Assembly (NCBI GenBank): GCA_021802825.1 | Contig: JAJZRG010000013.1 | Coordinates: 1 to 64,000, forward strand | Origin: Chloroflexota bacterium | GTDB lineage: Bacteria; Chloroflexota; Limnocylindria; Limnocylindrales; CSP1-4 | Direction of reading: 5' to 3' | DNA: 64,000 bases | Part shown: piece after piece, positions 15,564-27,865 of the stretch | Position numbering within the stretch: the stretch's first letter is position 1 | Layout of the letters: each line of letters begins with the position of its first letter | Position numbers and translations under genes: made by a program | Notes under the pieces: model-generated | Databases searched by the model: none | The model's input: the letters and a program-made list of their open reading frames with translations, nothing else | What the model was told of the DNA's origin: nothing

Positions 15564-17143
15564 TAGCGTGCCTGCCATCGACCGGCTTGCGGCCGCGAAC
15601 TGGGCAGCAAGAGATGCTTTGAGGTGGAGGCGAGTGGCCTACCGTGACGAGGCGTGAACCTCCCACCCCAAGCAATTCCGAACGCCGTGATCACGGATGT
15701 TGGCACCAGGAAGACTAGCCACCACGAAAACGACGGCATGAAGCCCGCCCGAATCAGAATTGGCAGTGAGATCGCCCAAGTCGCGGCCATCAGGATCCGC
15801 TGAGGTGAGCGAGGCCGGGCTTTGTACCGCATCCATATCGAGCGCGACATCCCTCCAAGAGCAGCCATACCGATAATCACGCCAATCCACCACAAGTCCT
15901 GGTAAAACGTGCCAATCGCAGAGAAGTCCGGGCACAAGGTCCCCGGCAGGACGGTACAAGGTGCCCCAAACGCGCGAATCAGCAAATCATCGCGCGCCGA
16001 TACTGGCTTCAAAGGGAAGATGGCGGATGGAATCGGCGCAATCAGAAGATCACCCAGAGTCGCGCGGCCATAGTAGAAGTCGTCCGGGGTACGCTGCAAT
16101 CCAACCTGCAGAGCCAACGCACTAACCATCTCCGTGTCAGGACCCATAATGAAGCGGTCCCATGCCGTGAGTGGCGCCCCAAAGGCGTCGGCGAAGATGG
16201 GAATGACGCCTCCGGCCTGCTCGCGTGCTCCCGCGGCCCGTGCGAACGGAATGATTGCAAGGATCACGAAAGCCACGGGGACTAGCGCGAGCATGAGCGT
16301 GCGCCCAGGTCGGCTGCCAGTGCTTAGGTAGTACGCAGCTACTGGCACTCCGATGCACGGCAGCAGGAATCGACGGTCTCCGCCGACCGAGAAGATGAGC
16401 GCCGACGTGGCCACCATCGCGACGACAAGAACCCACTGCCATCGAGCCAGTTGCCAGCCCGACACCACGCCAATCGCTGTTGCGCCGCAAGCCAAGAGCA
16501 CTGGCCCAAGTGCCAGGTACGCGGACGAACCGACGTACGCATTGACTAAGTCGCTTGATCGCCCAGCAAGCCAAAGCGATATCGCATAAGCGGGCGAGCC
16601 AAGTCGGAGTAAGTTGATGGCGAACAATGTCAATCCCAACACACCGGCAAGCAGGCCAATCCATATCGCTGGGGCCTTCGCCACAGTAGATGCGGCTGGT
16701 TCTCGACCTCGATGCTGACCACCTGAGACTACGGGGAGACCGATCCGCAACCCCCAGTAACCGATCATGAACGCGCCAGTTCCCAATAGCCCGAGGCCGA
16801 TGGCTGTGGAGAACTCGGCCTCGATCTGATAGCCGACGTAGGAGAACGACGGATTGGCTATCGCGTAGATGGGCCGTATACCGAATAGGAGCGCGAGCAT
16901 CACCCCGGCCCCAAAGGTTGGTTCGAAAAGATCGAAACGGCCTTGATGCAATCTCACAATCGTCGGAGCAAGGGCGACGACGAGGACGGCTGTGGCGAAT
17001 GCCACACCAATCGAGTTGCTGACGTCTAGGACCCCGACCGCGACACCGACCCCAGTGACAATCAACAGGCCCAGCGCCAGCATACCGGCCCGCGTTGAGC
17101 GCCTGTAGACGCGCGAGTCACCCCGGCCCATCGGAGCCTCCAT
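15563..17143 (-). CDS. O-antigen/polysaccharide polymerase (Wzy-like)
   Basis: 526-residue integral membrane protein with about a dozen hydrophobic segments from residue 18 to 490 and a large central extracytoplasmic loop (about 330-400, ADAFGAPLTAWDRFIMGPDTEMV...). This is the pattern of Wzy-type repeat-unit polymerases, which have little sequence conservation. Assignment rests on topology and position between flippase and AsnB genes. The start at 17143 overlaps the flippase stop by 26 bp; an ATG four codons later (17131) is also possible. Confidence 0.7.
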   Translation of the reverse strand: MEAPMGRGDSRVYRRSTRAGMLALGLLIVTGVGVAVGVLDVSNSIGVAFATAVLVVALAPTIVRLHQGRFDLFEPTFGAGVMLALLFGIRPIYAIANPSFSYVGYQIEAEFSTAIGLGLLGTGAFMIGYWGLRIGLPVVSGGQHRGREPAASTVAKAPAIWIGLLAGVLGLTLFAINLLRLGSPAYAISLWLAGRSSDLVNAYVGSSAYLALGPVLLACGATAIGVVSGWQLARWQWVLVVAMVATSALIFSVGGDRRFLLPCIGVPVAAYYLSTGSRPGRTLMLALVPVAFVILAIIPFARAAGAREQAGGVIPIFADAFGAPLTAWDRFIMGPDTEMVSALALQVGLQRTPDDFYYGRATLGDLLIAPIPSAIFPLKPVSARDDLLIRAFGAPCTVLPGTLCPDFSAIGTFYQDLWWIGVIIGMAALGGMSRSIWMRYKARPRSPQRILMAATWAISLPILIRAGFMPSFSWWLVFLVPTSVITAFGIAWGGRFTPRHGRPLASTSKHLLLPSSRPQAGRWQAR

Positions 17144-18503
17144 GCCCTCGAATCACTGCGTCACCGGCTTTCCCGATACCGAGGTACCCAATCGTGGCCA
17201 AGGTGAACAGACTAACTCCGGCCGCCACGGCCATGGTGACCGAAAACGAGACGGCGGTAAGTGAGCGCCACGTGAGCGCCACAAGTACAGCTAGAGTCAG
17301 GCCGCCAATCGCTTCAGAGATAGTGCCGTAAATCGGGCGCCCGGCGCCTTGCAGGGAGTCTGAGAGTACTCGATTGATCCCAAACAGGAACGCCGAAAGT
17401 AACAAGACGCGTACCACTGGCACTGCGTCTCGATAGGCGGGCCCGAAGAACAAGGGAACGATGACGCCCACGGAGAGTTCAAGCGCCCCAACTACCACCA
17501 CCCCTCCGATCGTCGTGATGATCATGAGACGGGCGATCGCGTTCGGGCGCGTCCCACTAGTCAAGGCGGCAACGTGGGGGTACACCACCAGACCGAAACT
17601 TTGAGCCATGAATCTTGGAAGGTTACAGATGGACGAAGCAACAACATACAGGCCGAGTGTTGCTGGAGAAAGGGCAAGGCCGACGATTAGTTGATCTACA
17701 CCCATCGATCCGAGCGGGGACAGCGAACCCACCAGCGATCGCACGCCAAACCGTAGGAGGCTCCGGGTGGTCGGCGGTTGGGCATGACGCTGTTGGACAC
17801 CGCCGAGCTCAGCGCGCAACTCCCGCCGGACTTCGGCCATAACGAGCAGTGTCGCGATCGCGTTCGCGGACGTCCAGCCGACGATGACAAGAGGGACGTC
17901 GGCCCCGCCCAGTACGAAGGTCGCCACCGCGAACACGGCGTAGGCGATGGCGGGTACAAGCCGTATGATGTTAAATGTCCGGAAGCGGCGTAGCCCCTGG
18001 AGCACAGCCAGCCCGTACTGCTGCACGACGCCGATCGGCACGTATACGAGGGCAAGGAAGGCAACTAGCCCGAGGTCTGGTCGTCCGGCGGATACGAGCC
18101 CGGATGCAACAGTGCCGACAATCAGGATGCTCAACACCTGGGCCCTCGCGATGGGAATCGCGACCGACAATGTCGATCCAGCCGACCCAAGAGGTCGGGC
18201 GACTTCGAAAGTCACTGCGCGGGGAACCCCCATGGTGCCCAACTGCACGAGGATTACTGGTACGACTACAACGAGGGCGACGACGCCGCGGTCATGGACC
18301 GTAAGCATCCGCGCGACGAGCACACCGGATACAACTACCGCACCCTGGCCCAGGATTCCGGTGAGAACAGATCCAACGGCCGAGCGCGCCAACGGTTGAC
18401 TTGCGATCCCAGACATCCGGAAGCGGACGCCGCTGCTCCGCCCGATGGGTCCATTGACGTGGCGAGTCCGCGAGCGCGAAAGAGCGACCCTACGCTTGCT
18501 CAT
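17118..18503 (-). CDS. Polysaccharide flippase (Wzx-like, MOP superfamily)
   Basis: 461 residues from ATG 18503 (MSKRRVALS), or 432 from ATG 18416. At least 12 hydrophobic segments are spaced as in the oligosaccharidyl-lipid flippase family, beginning ARSAVGSVLTGILGQGAVV and including FGVRSLVGSLSPLGSMGVDQLIVG. It would move the lipid-linked repeat unit across the membrane before polymerisation. It lies 37 bp downstream of the fucose synthase gene. Confidence 0.8.
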   Translation of the reverse strand: MSKRRVALSRSRTRHVNGPIGRSSGVRFRMSGIASQPLARSAVGSVLTGILGQGAVVVSGVLVARMLTVHDRGVVALVVVVPVILVQLGTMGVPRAVTFEVARPLGSAGSTLSVAIPIARAQVLSILIVGTVASGLVSAGRPDLGLVAFLALVYVPIGVVQQYGLAVLQGLRRFRTFNIIRLVPAIAYAVFAVATFVLGGADVPLVIVGWTSANAIATLLVMAEVRRELRAELGGVQQRHAQPPTTRSLLRFGVRSLVGSLSPLGSMGVDQLIVGLALSPATLGLYVVASSICNLPRFMAQSFGLVVYPHVAALTSGTRPNAIARLMIITTIGGVVVVGALELSVGVIVPLFFGPAYRDAVPVVRVLLLSAFLFGINRVLSDSLQGAGRPIYGTISEAIGGLTLAVLVALTWRSLTAVSFSVTMAVAAGVSLFTLATIGYLGIGKAGDAVIRGHGGSDGPG

Positions 18504-18540
18504 GGGGATGCCCTGCTGGGAATCTCCGAAGCGTGCGCAA

Positions 18541-20297
<1,757 letters not shown>

Positions 20298-20301
20298 CTG
20301 G

Positions 20302-20997
20302 TCATTTCCGCGCTAACACCAGGTAATGCGTAGCGAGATCATGATGTTGCCCGCGGACAATCATATCCTCGTAATGCAGATACACGGCTTGGAGGGGAGA
20401 CAAGAAGCGGAAATACCCAGCCCCGCGATACCTCGGAATGACCCGCACGGCCGACCAGTTCGCGAGAGTGGGGACCAGTGCGGAGTAGGTGCATCGATCA
20501 TATGGTGCGGGAAAGACAGTCGCCGGATCGCGTTGAAGAAGCCGCTTCATCATCGTTTTCGCCAACCAGTGCGGGATCGCGCGGTTGATCATGGCGAATG
20601 CCGATCTCCCGCCGCTCAATTGCGCTACGAATAAGCCGCCGGGCCGAAGGTAGGAATGGATGTTGGAGATCGCGACCTCGAGTGGCGCAACATGCTCCAA
20701 CACCGCCCATGACACCACGAGATCGGCACAGCCCTCCAACTCCGGCTGGTGATCCTTGACGTCGGCTACGATGCTCCGGTCATAGGATCCGGGTGGCGCG
20801 GACAAAAGCTCGCGCTCGGACAGGTCGATGCCAATGTATACGGCGCCCGGCGGCAGATCTGCCCGACTGACCGCAGGATTCCGACCACCGCCGACGTCGA
20901 TGACCACGGATCTGGGTCGGAGCTCCGATTGGATAGCCGTGCGAAACGGGGCGATCCAGTCCTCGCGATATCTGGGATGACCCGCAGCCGCAGTCAT
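20302..20997 (-). CDS. Class I SAM-dependent methyltransferase
   Basis: 231 residues. Motif I is [16 protein letters not shown], followed by [42 protein letters not shown] and FVAQLSGG, a Methyltransf_11/25-like layout. It overlaps gmd by four bases (ATGA, 20994-20997), so it belongs to the same transcript. The substrate is not predictable from sequence. Confidence 0.8.
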   Translation of the reverse strand: MTAAAGHPRYREDWIAPFRTAIQSELRPRSVVIDVGGGRNPAVSRADLPPGAVYIGIDLSERELLSAPPGSYDRSIVADVKDHQPELEGCADLVVSWAVLEHVAPLEVAISNIHSYLRPGGLFVAQLSGGRSAFAMINRAIPHWLAKTMMKRLLQRDPATVFPAPYDRCTYSALVPTLANWSAVRVIPRYRGAGYFRFLSPLQAVYLHYEDMIVRGQHHDLATHYLVLARK

Positions 20998-22016
20998 GAC
21001 TGCACTCTCCCGGGCCGTGGTAAACCTGCCTCTATCAGGTCGTGCTCCAGCATCAGGCGCACGAGGTCCCGGAACGTCGTCTGGGCCGTCCAGCCGAGCA
21101 CCGCCGCGGCCTTCGACGCGTCCCCGCGGAGCTCATCGACCTCCGTCGGGCGGAAGTAGCGCTCATCCACCCGCACGTATCGCTCCCAGTCCAGGCCGAC
21201 GAGACCGAACGCGACCTCGCACAGCTCCCGCACGGAGTGCATCTCGCCCGTCGCGATGACGTAGTCGTCCGACGCGGGCTCCTGGAGCATCAGCCACATC
21301 GCCTCGACGTACTCCTTGGCGTAGCCCCAGTCTCGCTGGGCGTCCAGGTTGCCCAGGAAGAGGTGCTCCTGCGTCCCGGCGAGGATCGCCGCCACGGCCC
21401 GCGTCACCTTGCGCGTGACGAAGGTACCGCCGCGGCGCGGCGACTCGTGGTTGAACAGGATCCCGTTGCTGGCGTGGAGCCCGTACGCCTCCCGGTAGTC
21501 CACCGTGATGAAGTGGGCGAAGACCTTCGCCACCGCATACGGCGAGCGGGGGTTGAACGGGGTCGTCTCGCTCTGCGGCGACGCCAGGACCTTGCCGTAC
21601 ATCTCCGAGCTGCCGGCCTGGTAGAAGCGGATGGGCCAGTCCGCGGTACGCACGGCCTCCAGCATCCGGAGCGTGCCCATCGCGGCGGTCTCCGCGGTGA
21701 ACTCCGGCATCTCGAAGCTCACCTTGACGTGGCTCTGGGCGCCCAGGTTGTAGACCTCGGCAGGCTTGATCCGGTGCAGGTGGCTGATCAGGGACGAGCT
21801 GTCCGTGAGGTCCGCGTAGTGCAGGAACAGGCGCGTCTGCTCCTGAAGCGGGTCGTGATAGAGGTGGTCGATCCGGCCCGTGTTGAAGGAGCTGGAGCGG
21901 CGGATCAGACCGTGGACCTCGTACCCCTTGTCCAGCAGCAGCTCGGCCAGGTATGACCCGTCCTGGCCGGTGATCCCGGTGATGAGCGCCTTGGGGCGAT
22001 CCGCTCCGATCGTCAT
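20994..22016 (-). CDS. gmd: GDP-mannose 4,6-dehydratase
   Basis: 340-residue extended SDR, standard length. It shows [64 protein letters not shown] (YxxxK) and [23 protein letters not shown], all diagnostic of GMD. It makes GDP-4-keto-6-deoxy-D-mannose, the substrate of the fucose synthase encoded downstream. Overlaps of four bases with both neighbours show a tightly packed operon. Confidence 0.95.
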   Translation of the reverse strand: MTIGADRPKALITGITGQDGSYLAELLLDKGYEVHGLIRRSSSFNTGRIDHLYHDPLQEQTRLFLHYADLTDSSSLISHLHRIKPAEVYNLGAQSHVKVSFEMPEFTAETAAMGTLRMLEAVRTADWPIRFYQAGSSEMYGKVLASPQSETTPFNPRSPYAVAKVFAHFITVDYREAYGLHASNGILFNHESPRRGGTFVTRKVTRAVAAILAGTQEHLFLGNLDAQRDWGYAKEYVEAMWLMLQEPASDDYVIATGEMHSVRELCEVAFGLVGLDWERYVRVDERYFRPTEVDELRGDASKAAAVLGWTAQTTFRDLVRLMLEHDLIEAGLPRPGRVQS

Positions 22017-23260
22017 GCCGCCGCCTCCAGGGGAGCGTCCACCCGACGGGCGATGGTGTCCACCAGCAGCGCCGCCCGTTCCAGGCAGACCGCAGCCGAC
22101 GTGTTGGCGGCCGCGTAGGCAGGTCCGGCTGCGGCAAGCCGGCGGGCCAGCGCATCGTCGCTGCCCAGCCGGTCGATCGCCGCGAGCAGGGCCCCGGGAT
22201 CCCCGGCCGGTACCACCAGCCCGGCGCCGGACCGCTCCACCTCGCCCGCCGATGCGCCGCCACGCGGGACGGCGGCCACGATCGGGCGGCCGGCCGCGAA
22301 GTAGGCGGTCAGCTTGCTGGGCAGGGACATGTCGGCCTGGCTGGCGCGCTCGGAGAGCAGGAGGACGTCGGCGGCCGCGAGCAGGCTGGCGTGGATCCCG
22401 TCCGGCTGGACGCCGATCACGTCCAGGTTCGGCATCCCCTCGGCCGCATCGCGGATCTCGTCGGCCCGGTTCCCGCCGCCCGCCAGCACGAACCGCACGG
22501 GCAGTCCTCGCTCGGCCGCGATGCGGGCCGCCTCGACCACCTGCTCGAGCCCCTGCTTGTAGCCCATGTTGCCGGCGTGGAGCACGACCCGGCTGCCGTC
22601 AGTCCACCCGAATCGCCGGCGCGTCTCGTCGACGGTGAGGCTGGGTTGGGCCACCCTGGTCCAGTTGGGCACCTGGTGGACCATTCGCGCGACGACGCCC
22701 AGTCGCTCGAGGTAGGCGACGAAGGCACGCGTGACGACGCCCACCGCCGTCGCGCCCGCGACCGCCCAGGCCTCCGCCGCCGTGGTCGCCCGCGCGACCG
22801 CTCCCCCACCCGGCACCCCGGACTGCGCGGCAGCGGGGCCCATCAGGTCCTGGAACAGGATCCCGAACGGCGAGCCGAAGCGCCTGGACGCCACCTTCGC
22901 GAGCATCCCGCCGCTCAGGCTGGGGACGATCCCCAGGATCGCGTCCGGGCGGGGCAGCGGCAGCAGGGCCGCCAGTCCGGTCAGGCCGAAGGTTGCCTCG
23001 TACGTCGCGCGGCGCAGGGCGGACTGGGAGCGTGGCACGTAGTGCGCGGCGCGCACCACGCTGACGCCGGCGATCCGCTCGTCGGACCAGAGGGCGCGTC
23101 GCGTGCCGCGCGCAACCCGCCAGTCGGGATAGTGCGGCAGGCCGGTCACCACCGTGACGTCGTCCCCGCGGGCCACGAGGTGCTCCGCGAGCCCCGCCGT
23201 GTAGGGCCCTACCGCGGTGAGTTCTGGCCGGTAGTTGATGCCGACGATCAGCACCCGCAT
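22013..23260 (-). CDS. Glycosyltransferase WcaI-like (GT4)
   Basis: 415 residues beginning [29 protein letters not shown], the N-terminus of WcaI-type fucosyl or mannosyl transferases. The donor domain carries [20 protein letters not shown] and [38 protein letters not shown] 23260 lies 22 bp after the stop of the kinase gene; the much longer open frame upstream is the shadow of that gene. The GDP-sugar genes alongside suggest a GDP-fucose or GDP-mannose donor, which is inference. Confidence 0.85.
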   Translation of the reverse strand: MRVLIVGINYRPELTAVGPYTAGLAEHLVARGDDVTVVTGLPHYPDWRVARGTRRALWSDERIAGVSVVRAAHYVPRSQSALRRATYEATFGLTGLAALLPLPRPDAILGIVPSLSGGMLAKVASRRFGSPFGILFQDLMGPAAAQSGVPGGGAVARATTAAEAWAVAGATAVGVVTRAFVAYLERLGVVARMVHQVPNWTRVAQPSLTVDETRRRFGWTDGSRVVLHAGNMGYKQGLEQVVEAARIAAERGLPVRFVLAGGGNRADEIRDAAEGMPNLDVIGVQPDGIHASLLAAADVLLLSERASQADMSLPSKLTAYFAAGRPIVAAVPRGGASAGEVERSGAGLVVPAGDPGALLAAIDRLGSDDALARRLAAAGPAYAAANTSAAVCLERAALLVDTIARRVDAPLEAAA

Positions 23261-23282
23261 CACCGCGCCTGCCCGGTCACCA

Positions 23283-24902
23283 TCACGCCCGCTTCGCCCC
23301 CGCGTTCTTCGCGGCCGCCGCGGCATCGGCCTTCGCGCCCTTGGCGTCGGGCCCGTAGCCGCCGTAGTAGTCGTAGTAGTAGTAGCCGCCGGCCATCGAT
23401 TCCGAGAGCCGGTTGAGGGCCACGCCCAGGACGCGCGCGCCCACCTTCGCGAGCGCCTCCCGCCCGTGGACCACGGCGCCGCTCCGGGTCCTTCCGGCGT
23501 CCACCACCAGCACGGTGCCGTCCACCAGCGACGACAGGATCGCGGCGTCCGTGACCGCCTGGAGCGGCGGGCTGTCCACGATGACGAACTCGGCAGCCCC
23601 GGCCAGGCGCTCCATGACGGTCTGCATCCGCGCGGAGCGGAGCAGTTCCGCCGGGTTGGGCGGCAGGGCGCCGGTGGTGACCACCCGTAGATGCGGCTGC
23701 TCCGTAGGCTGGGCGACCTCGTCAACGGACAGGTCGTCGGAGCGGAGCAGGCCGGTGAGGCCCTGCCCGTTGCCCAGGCCGAAGATCTTGTGGACGCCGG
23801 GCTTGCGCAGGTCCGCGTCCACGATCAGCGTCTCGTGGCCCGCCTGGGCGAACACGGCCCCCAGGTTCGCCGCAGTCGTGGTCTTGCCCTCGCCCGGGAT
23901 GGCGGACGTCACCAGGATCCGCCGCGCCGGCTTGTCCAGGCTCGCGAACTCGAGGTTCGTCCGCAGCGTGCGGTACGCCTCGGCAGCCGGCGACCTCGGG
24001 TACAGGATGGTCGCCAGCCGGTAGATGAGGGGGCGGCTGTCGTCGCCCTGCATCCGGATGATCGTGCCCAGGGTGGGCAGGCCCGTCAGGGCCTCCACGG
24101 CCTCCGGGGACTTGAGGGTGTCGTCAAGGTACTCGACCAGGAAGGCGATGCCCACGGCGAGCAGCAGCCCCACGAGTGCGGCCAGCAGGGTGTTGAGCAG
24201 GACCCTCGGGCTGGAGGGCTGGGCCGGCGGCACGGCCGCGTCCACCACCGTCAGCAGGTTGCTGCCGTTGTTGGAGCTGAACCCGAGGAGGGTCGCGTAC
24301 GTCTGGCGGAGGCTCACCAGGCGTCCCTGGAGGGCCTGGAGCTGCGACTGCTGGTCCGGTGTCGGCGACTGGAGCCCGGTCAGTGTCTGGGCCTGCGCCT
24401 GCGTCTCCTCGATCTGCGTCTGGACCGCCGCCAGGTCGCTGTCCACGAACTGTTGGACGGCCTGGTTGTGGCCGCTCAGCGCGGGTGACGTGGCCTTCAG
24501 CTGGTCCGCGATCGCGTTCGCGATCGCCGCCGCCTGCACCGGGTCCGGGTCCGTGACCGTGATGGTGACCAGCGTGCTGTTGGCGGGGGCGTCCGCCTTG
24601 ACCACCTTGCGCAAGTCCGCTGGCGTCGTGTCCAGGCCGGTCTTGTCGATCACCTTGGTCAGCAGCTCGCCGGTGGTGGCGAGGTCCGCGTACGTCTGCG
24701 ACAGGCGCTGGCTCGCCATTAGCTGGTTGATGTCCGGGTTGGACGACGAGAGCGACTGGCCCACGATCAGGGTGACGCTGGCGTCGTACAGCTTGGTCAG
24801 CGAGTTGCTGACGAGGTACGCGGCGCCGCCCGCGAGCAGGACCGACGCGATCAGCAGCCACAGCCAGCGGCGGAGCACGTTGAGGGTCTGGCGTGCGTCC
24901 AT
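23283..24902 (-). CDS. Polysaccharide chain-length/tyrosine autokinase (Wzc/CpsCD fusion)
   Basis: 539 residues. The N-terminal Wzz domain has membrane segments at about 13-31 and 225-247, with a Gln-rich coiled stretch (about 150-210) between. The cytoplasmic bacterial tyrosine kinase carries Walker A SAIPGEGKTTTAANLG, A' LIVDADLRKPG and B FVIVDSPP, and a C-terminal Tyr cluster (YYYYDYYGGY) that is the usual autophosphorylation site. It controls chain length and export of the polysaccharide. A short Ala/Lys-rich tail follows the Tyr cluster. The operon continues 22 bp downstream. Confidence 0.92.
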   Translation of the reverse strand: MDARQTLNVLRRWLWLLIASVLLAGGAAYLVSNSLTKLYDASVTLIVGQSLSSSNPDINQLMASQRLSQTYADLATTGELLTKVIDKTGLDTTPADLRKVVKADAPANSTLVTITVTDPDPVQAAAIANAIADQLKATSPALSGHNQAVQQFVDSDLAAVQTQIEETQAQAQTLTGLQSPTPDQQSQLQALQGRLVSLRQTYATLLGFSSNNGSNLLTVVDAAVPPAQPSSPRVLLNTLLAALVGLLLAVGIAFLVEYLDDTLKSPEAVEALTGLPTLGTIIRMQGDDSRPLIYRLATILYPRSPAAEAYRTLRTNLEFASLDKPARRILVTSAIPGEGKTTTAANLGAVFAQAGHETLIVDADLRKPGVHKIFGLGNGQGLTGLLRSDDLSVDEVAQPTEQPHLRVVTTGALPPNPAELLRSARMQTVMERLAGAAEFVIVDSPPLQAVTDAAILSSLVDGTVLVVDAGRTRSGAVVHGREALAKVGARVLGVALNRLSESMAGGYYYYDYYGGYGPDAKGAKADAAAAAKNAGAKRA

Positions 24903-24979
24903 CTAGCGGTCGTCCTCCGGAGGCAGTGAGGCGGACGCCGTCGCGAGGCGCCGTCCCCGAGTATACGGACCCGCGCCCG

Positions 24980-26983
24980 TCACGGCGTCCCCGCGGCCGG
25001 TCGGTAGCGGACCACCGCCACCAGGTCCCGGTCGAATGTGGTGTCCACGGTGGCGACGCTGCCGCTGAGCGACAGGCCGGGGCTGGCGTCCACGAACGTG
25101 GCGCCGGGCGGCAGCGTGATCTGCAGGTGGAGCGGGCCCGGCCGCAGCCCGGGCTCCTTCTGGATGGTCAGCCGGTAGGTGGCGATGCCGTCGTCGCCCA
25201 CGTCCGCCGGGTACGGGCTGACCCAGCGGTAGACCAGGGTGGCCGAGCCGGGCGGCACCTGGAAGTAGTTGGCGATGACCGTGCGGCCGAACTCGTCGCC
25301 CATGTCGGCGGGCGAGGTGATCGGGATCTGGGTGCCCGCGCTGACCGCCTCGAGGCGGCTCCGCGCCGGGACGTACAGCCGGAAGTACATGCCCAGGGTG
25401 GTGAGCCCCCCGAGCGTGGGCAGCTCTCGGTACGCCTTCCCCGTGGCGGTCATGATCCGGTTGTCCCAGTGCGCGGTCAGGGTGTCGTGCGCGTTGCCGT
25501 ACTGGTCCAGCTTCACCGCGACGTCGAGCGAGCGGTCAGTGACCGCGTTGAGCTTGGACACCGGTGACACGTTCGCGTCCACCGGGTACATGAAGTCGCC
25601 CGGGTCCTGGCGGATCGCGCCGTCGAAGCCCAGCCTCGCCATCAGCTGCTCCGCTCCGGGATCCGCGAACCAGGTCAGCAGCAGGTGCTGCGCCGAGAAG
25701 CGGTCGCCGTGCGCAGCGAGGTCCGTCCAGCGGGCGGGCGGGAGCGCCAGCAGGGCCGTGAACAGCCGGTCCGCGAAGTCGGACAGGAACGCCTTGCGGT
25801 TCGTGTCCGGCTTGGTGGCGACGCGCGTGTTCTGGAGCACCTTGAGCGTGGTCTCGCCGCTCGCGATGGTGACGCCGTAGTCCGGCACCGTGACCGGCCC
25901 CGTGACCGACAGCAGCTCGTCGATGGTGTAGGTGGTGAGCCCCAGGACGCCGTCGATCGGCCCCGCGCCGCCCTCGTTGCGGTACAGCGCCACGGCCTGC
26001 TGCGCGCTGGTGGGGAAGTCCGGGGACCAGTTCGCGTCGGCCAGCTGCCAAGGCTGCTTGGGGCCCAGGAGGTACTGGGACAGGGGCTGCGGCGCCTTGA
26101 CGAACGGGTAGGTCCAGGGGAGGTCCAGCAGGAACACGTCCTGGAAGTGGCGCTCGGTGATGCGCCCCTTGTCGAAGGTGATCGTCCCGAAGCTGCCGAT
26201 GAACCCGCCGGTGGGCCGCAGTTCGGCCGGGTCCTGCGTGAGCACGAGGTAGCGCTTGGGGCTGTCCCAGCCCAGGATCCCCGGCAGCGTGCTCTGGAGC
26301 TCCGCGTACGCGTGGAGCACGGGGCCGTAGTCCGCGATGCGCTGCACCATCAGGTCCCGGATGCCCGCGATCGGTGCGGGCAGCTTGGCGGGCGCGGCGT
26401 CGAGCGCCGCCTGGGCCCGGTCCACGGCAGACACGGCGCGGTCCACGTCGGCCTGGCCCGTCGCCATCAGCGCCGTCAGCTGGGCGAGCGCGCTCCCCTG
26501 CCCCTGCGTGCCGGCCGCCGCGGCCTGCTCCTTGATCGTGACGTAGCGGTCCGCGAGCGAGAGTCCGGCGTCCGCCGCGTCGAGCAGCGCGCCGCCCGCC
26601 TGCGCGACGTGATCGGCCCCCACCACGACGTCATGGGTGGGCGGGAGGGCGCGGGCCAGGGCGACCAGCGGGTCGCCGGTGAGCAGATCGTCGAGGTGCG
26701 TGTAGTGGCCGCGGGCGGACTGGTCGTCCCGCTTCAACCCGTTGAGGGCATTGCGGTCGAGACCCAGGCCGGCGGCCTTCGCCCGGCTGACCATGGCCTC
26801 GAGGTCCGTCCGGAGCGCGCGGGCCTCATCGAGGGCGGGCAGGTAGCGGAACGCGGCCAGCGCGGCCCCGGCGCCGACGAGCAGCAGGAGGAGGGCGGCG
26901 GCTCCCGCGAACACCCAGCGCCGGCGCCGCCGTGCGCCATGCCGCCGGCGTCGGTGAGCGGACCGGTTCGACGCGTCCGTCAC
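24980..26983 (-). CDS. DUF4012 membrane-anchored extracytoplasmic protein
   Basis: 667 residues. An Arg-rich cytoplasmic start (residues 9-22) and one membrane segment (about 24-46) precede a large outside domain. The DUF4012 hallmarks RYLVLTQDPAELRPTGGFIGSFG and QDVFLLDLPW are near residues 245-290. DUF4012 proteins are common in exopolysaccharide loci of Actinobacteria and Chloroflexota; their function is unknown, with some similarity to LytR-CpsA-Psr ligase neighbourhoods. It overlaps the sortase gene by four bases and precedes the autokinase gene by 77 bp. Confidence 0.82.
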   Translation of the reverse strand: MTDASNRSAHRRRRHGARRRRRWVFAGAAALLLLLVGAGAALAAFRYLPALDEARALRTDLEAMVSRAKAAGLGLDRNALNGLKRDDQSARGHYTHLDDLLTGDPLVALARALPPTHDVVVGADHVAQAGGALLDAADAGLSLADRYVTIKEQAAAAGTQGQGSALAQLTALMATGQADVDRAVSAVDRAQAALDAAPAKLPAPIAGIRDLMVQRIADYGPVLHAYAELQSTLPGILGWDSPKRYLVLTQDPAELRPTGGFIGSFGTITFDKGRITERHFQDVFLLDLPWTYPFVKAPQPLSQYLLGPKQPWQLADANWSPDFPTSAQQAVALYRNEGGAGPIDGVLGLTTYTIDELLSVTGPVTVPDYGVTIASGETTLKVLQNTRVATKPDTNRKAFLSDFADRLFTALLALPPARWTDLAAHGDRFSAQHLLLTWFADPGAEQLMARLGFDGAIRQDPGDFMYPVDANVSPVSKLNAVTDRSLDVAVKLDQYGNAHDTLTAHWDNRIMTATGKAYRELPTLGGLTTLGMYFRLYVPARSRLEAVSAGTQIPITSPADMGDEFGRTVIANYFQVPPGSATLVYRWVSPYPADVGDDGIATYRLTIQKEPGLRPGPLHLQITLPPGATFVDASPGLSLSGSVATVDTTFDRDLVAVVRYRPAAGTP

Positions 26984-27735
26984 TGGGCCGAGCCGGACGG
27001 AGGGGCCGGCGAGTCCGATGGCGCCGGCACCGCGATCACGATGAACCGGGGCGCCGTGGGCGTGTAGGAGGTGGAGGTCTGGAGGGTCAGCTGCTCGGTG
27101 GGCGTGGCGGCGACGTACTGGAGCGCGTCGTACGGCACCTTCGGCAGCACCTGTGTCACGACGTACGTGCGCGTGGTGCCGTCAACGAGGTCGAGGACCA
27201 CCTGGTCGCCCACCTTCGCCTGCCACAGCGAGAGGAACATGCCCGTCTGGGCGTGGGCATAGAGGTAGATGTTCGTCCCGCCGCCCGGCCAGCCCGTGCC
27301 CGGGTAGTGGGCGGCCTTGTTCATGGGGGCGTCCAGCCCGTCTCCCTCGACGATCCTTAGGTCGATCCCGAGGCGCGGGATCTGGATGCGGCGCGCGACG
27401 ATCCCCACCGGGGACGGGCTGGGCGTCACGATCGGCGGCAGCGAGGACGTCGGGGGGACGATGGCCGACGAGCTCGGCAGGGGCGGCAGCGTGGCGGCCG
27501 AGGAGGCCGGCCCGCTTGGCGATCCCGTCGGCTCGGCGCCGGGCGAGGGCCGGCCGCCAAGAGCAATGAACGCCGCGACGACGAGCACGGCGAGGGCGGC
27601 CACCAGGACGGCGGCACGCCCCCGGACGCGGTCGATGCCGAGGAACCGAGCGATGCGGCGTGCGGGCGACGAGCGGCGGCGGCGTCGCCGGCGAGAAGGC
27701 GGCGGCGCCGGCGCGTCCGTGTCGATATCGGTCAT
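26980..27735 (-). CDS. Sortase-fold protein with Ser in place of the catalytic Cys
   Basis: 251 residues. An Arg-rich start, one membrane segment (about 42-60) and a Pro/Ser-rich linker (62-110) lead to a sortase beta-barrel (113-238). His161 in YLYAHAQTGMF and Arg230 in TAPRFIVIA fit the sortase His and Arg. The residue expected to be the nucleophile, in the TLxTC pattern, is Ser221 (TLQTST; codon TCC at 27075-27073). Either it is a pseudo-transpeptidase or it uses Ser. The surface protein gene immediately upstream encodes an LPRTD tail. It forms one transcript with DUF4012 (4-bp overlap). Confidence 0.8.
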   Translation of the reverse strand: MTDIDTDAPAPPPSRRRRRRRSSPARRIARFLGIDRVRGRAAVLVAALAVLVVAAFIALGGRPSPGAEPTGSPSGPASSAATLPPLPSSSAIVPPTSSLPPIVTPSPSPVGIVARRIQIPRLGIDLRIVEGDGLDAPMNKAAHYPGTGWPGGGTNIYLYAHAQTGMFLSLWQAKVGDQVVLDLVDGTTRTYVVTQVLPKVPYDALQYVAATPTEQLTLQTSTSYTPTAPRFIVIAVPAPSDSPAPPSGSAQ

Positions 27736-27865
27736 CCTGCGCGGGCCGCCCCTGTCCGTGGGTCTCGCCTGGGCGGCGTTCGCCCGCGCGGAGCCAGTGC
27801 CGAGCTAGAGGGCGTCACGGACCCGCGCGGGGACGCGAGACGCCGTGTGGTCCGGGTTGCGAGGG

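Noticed and set aside
22013-23725. 570-codon form of the WcaI-like glycosyltransferase
   Set aside because: The extra N-terminus lies within the autokinase gene in another frame; the family start [10 protein letters not shown] fits ATG 23260.
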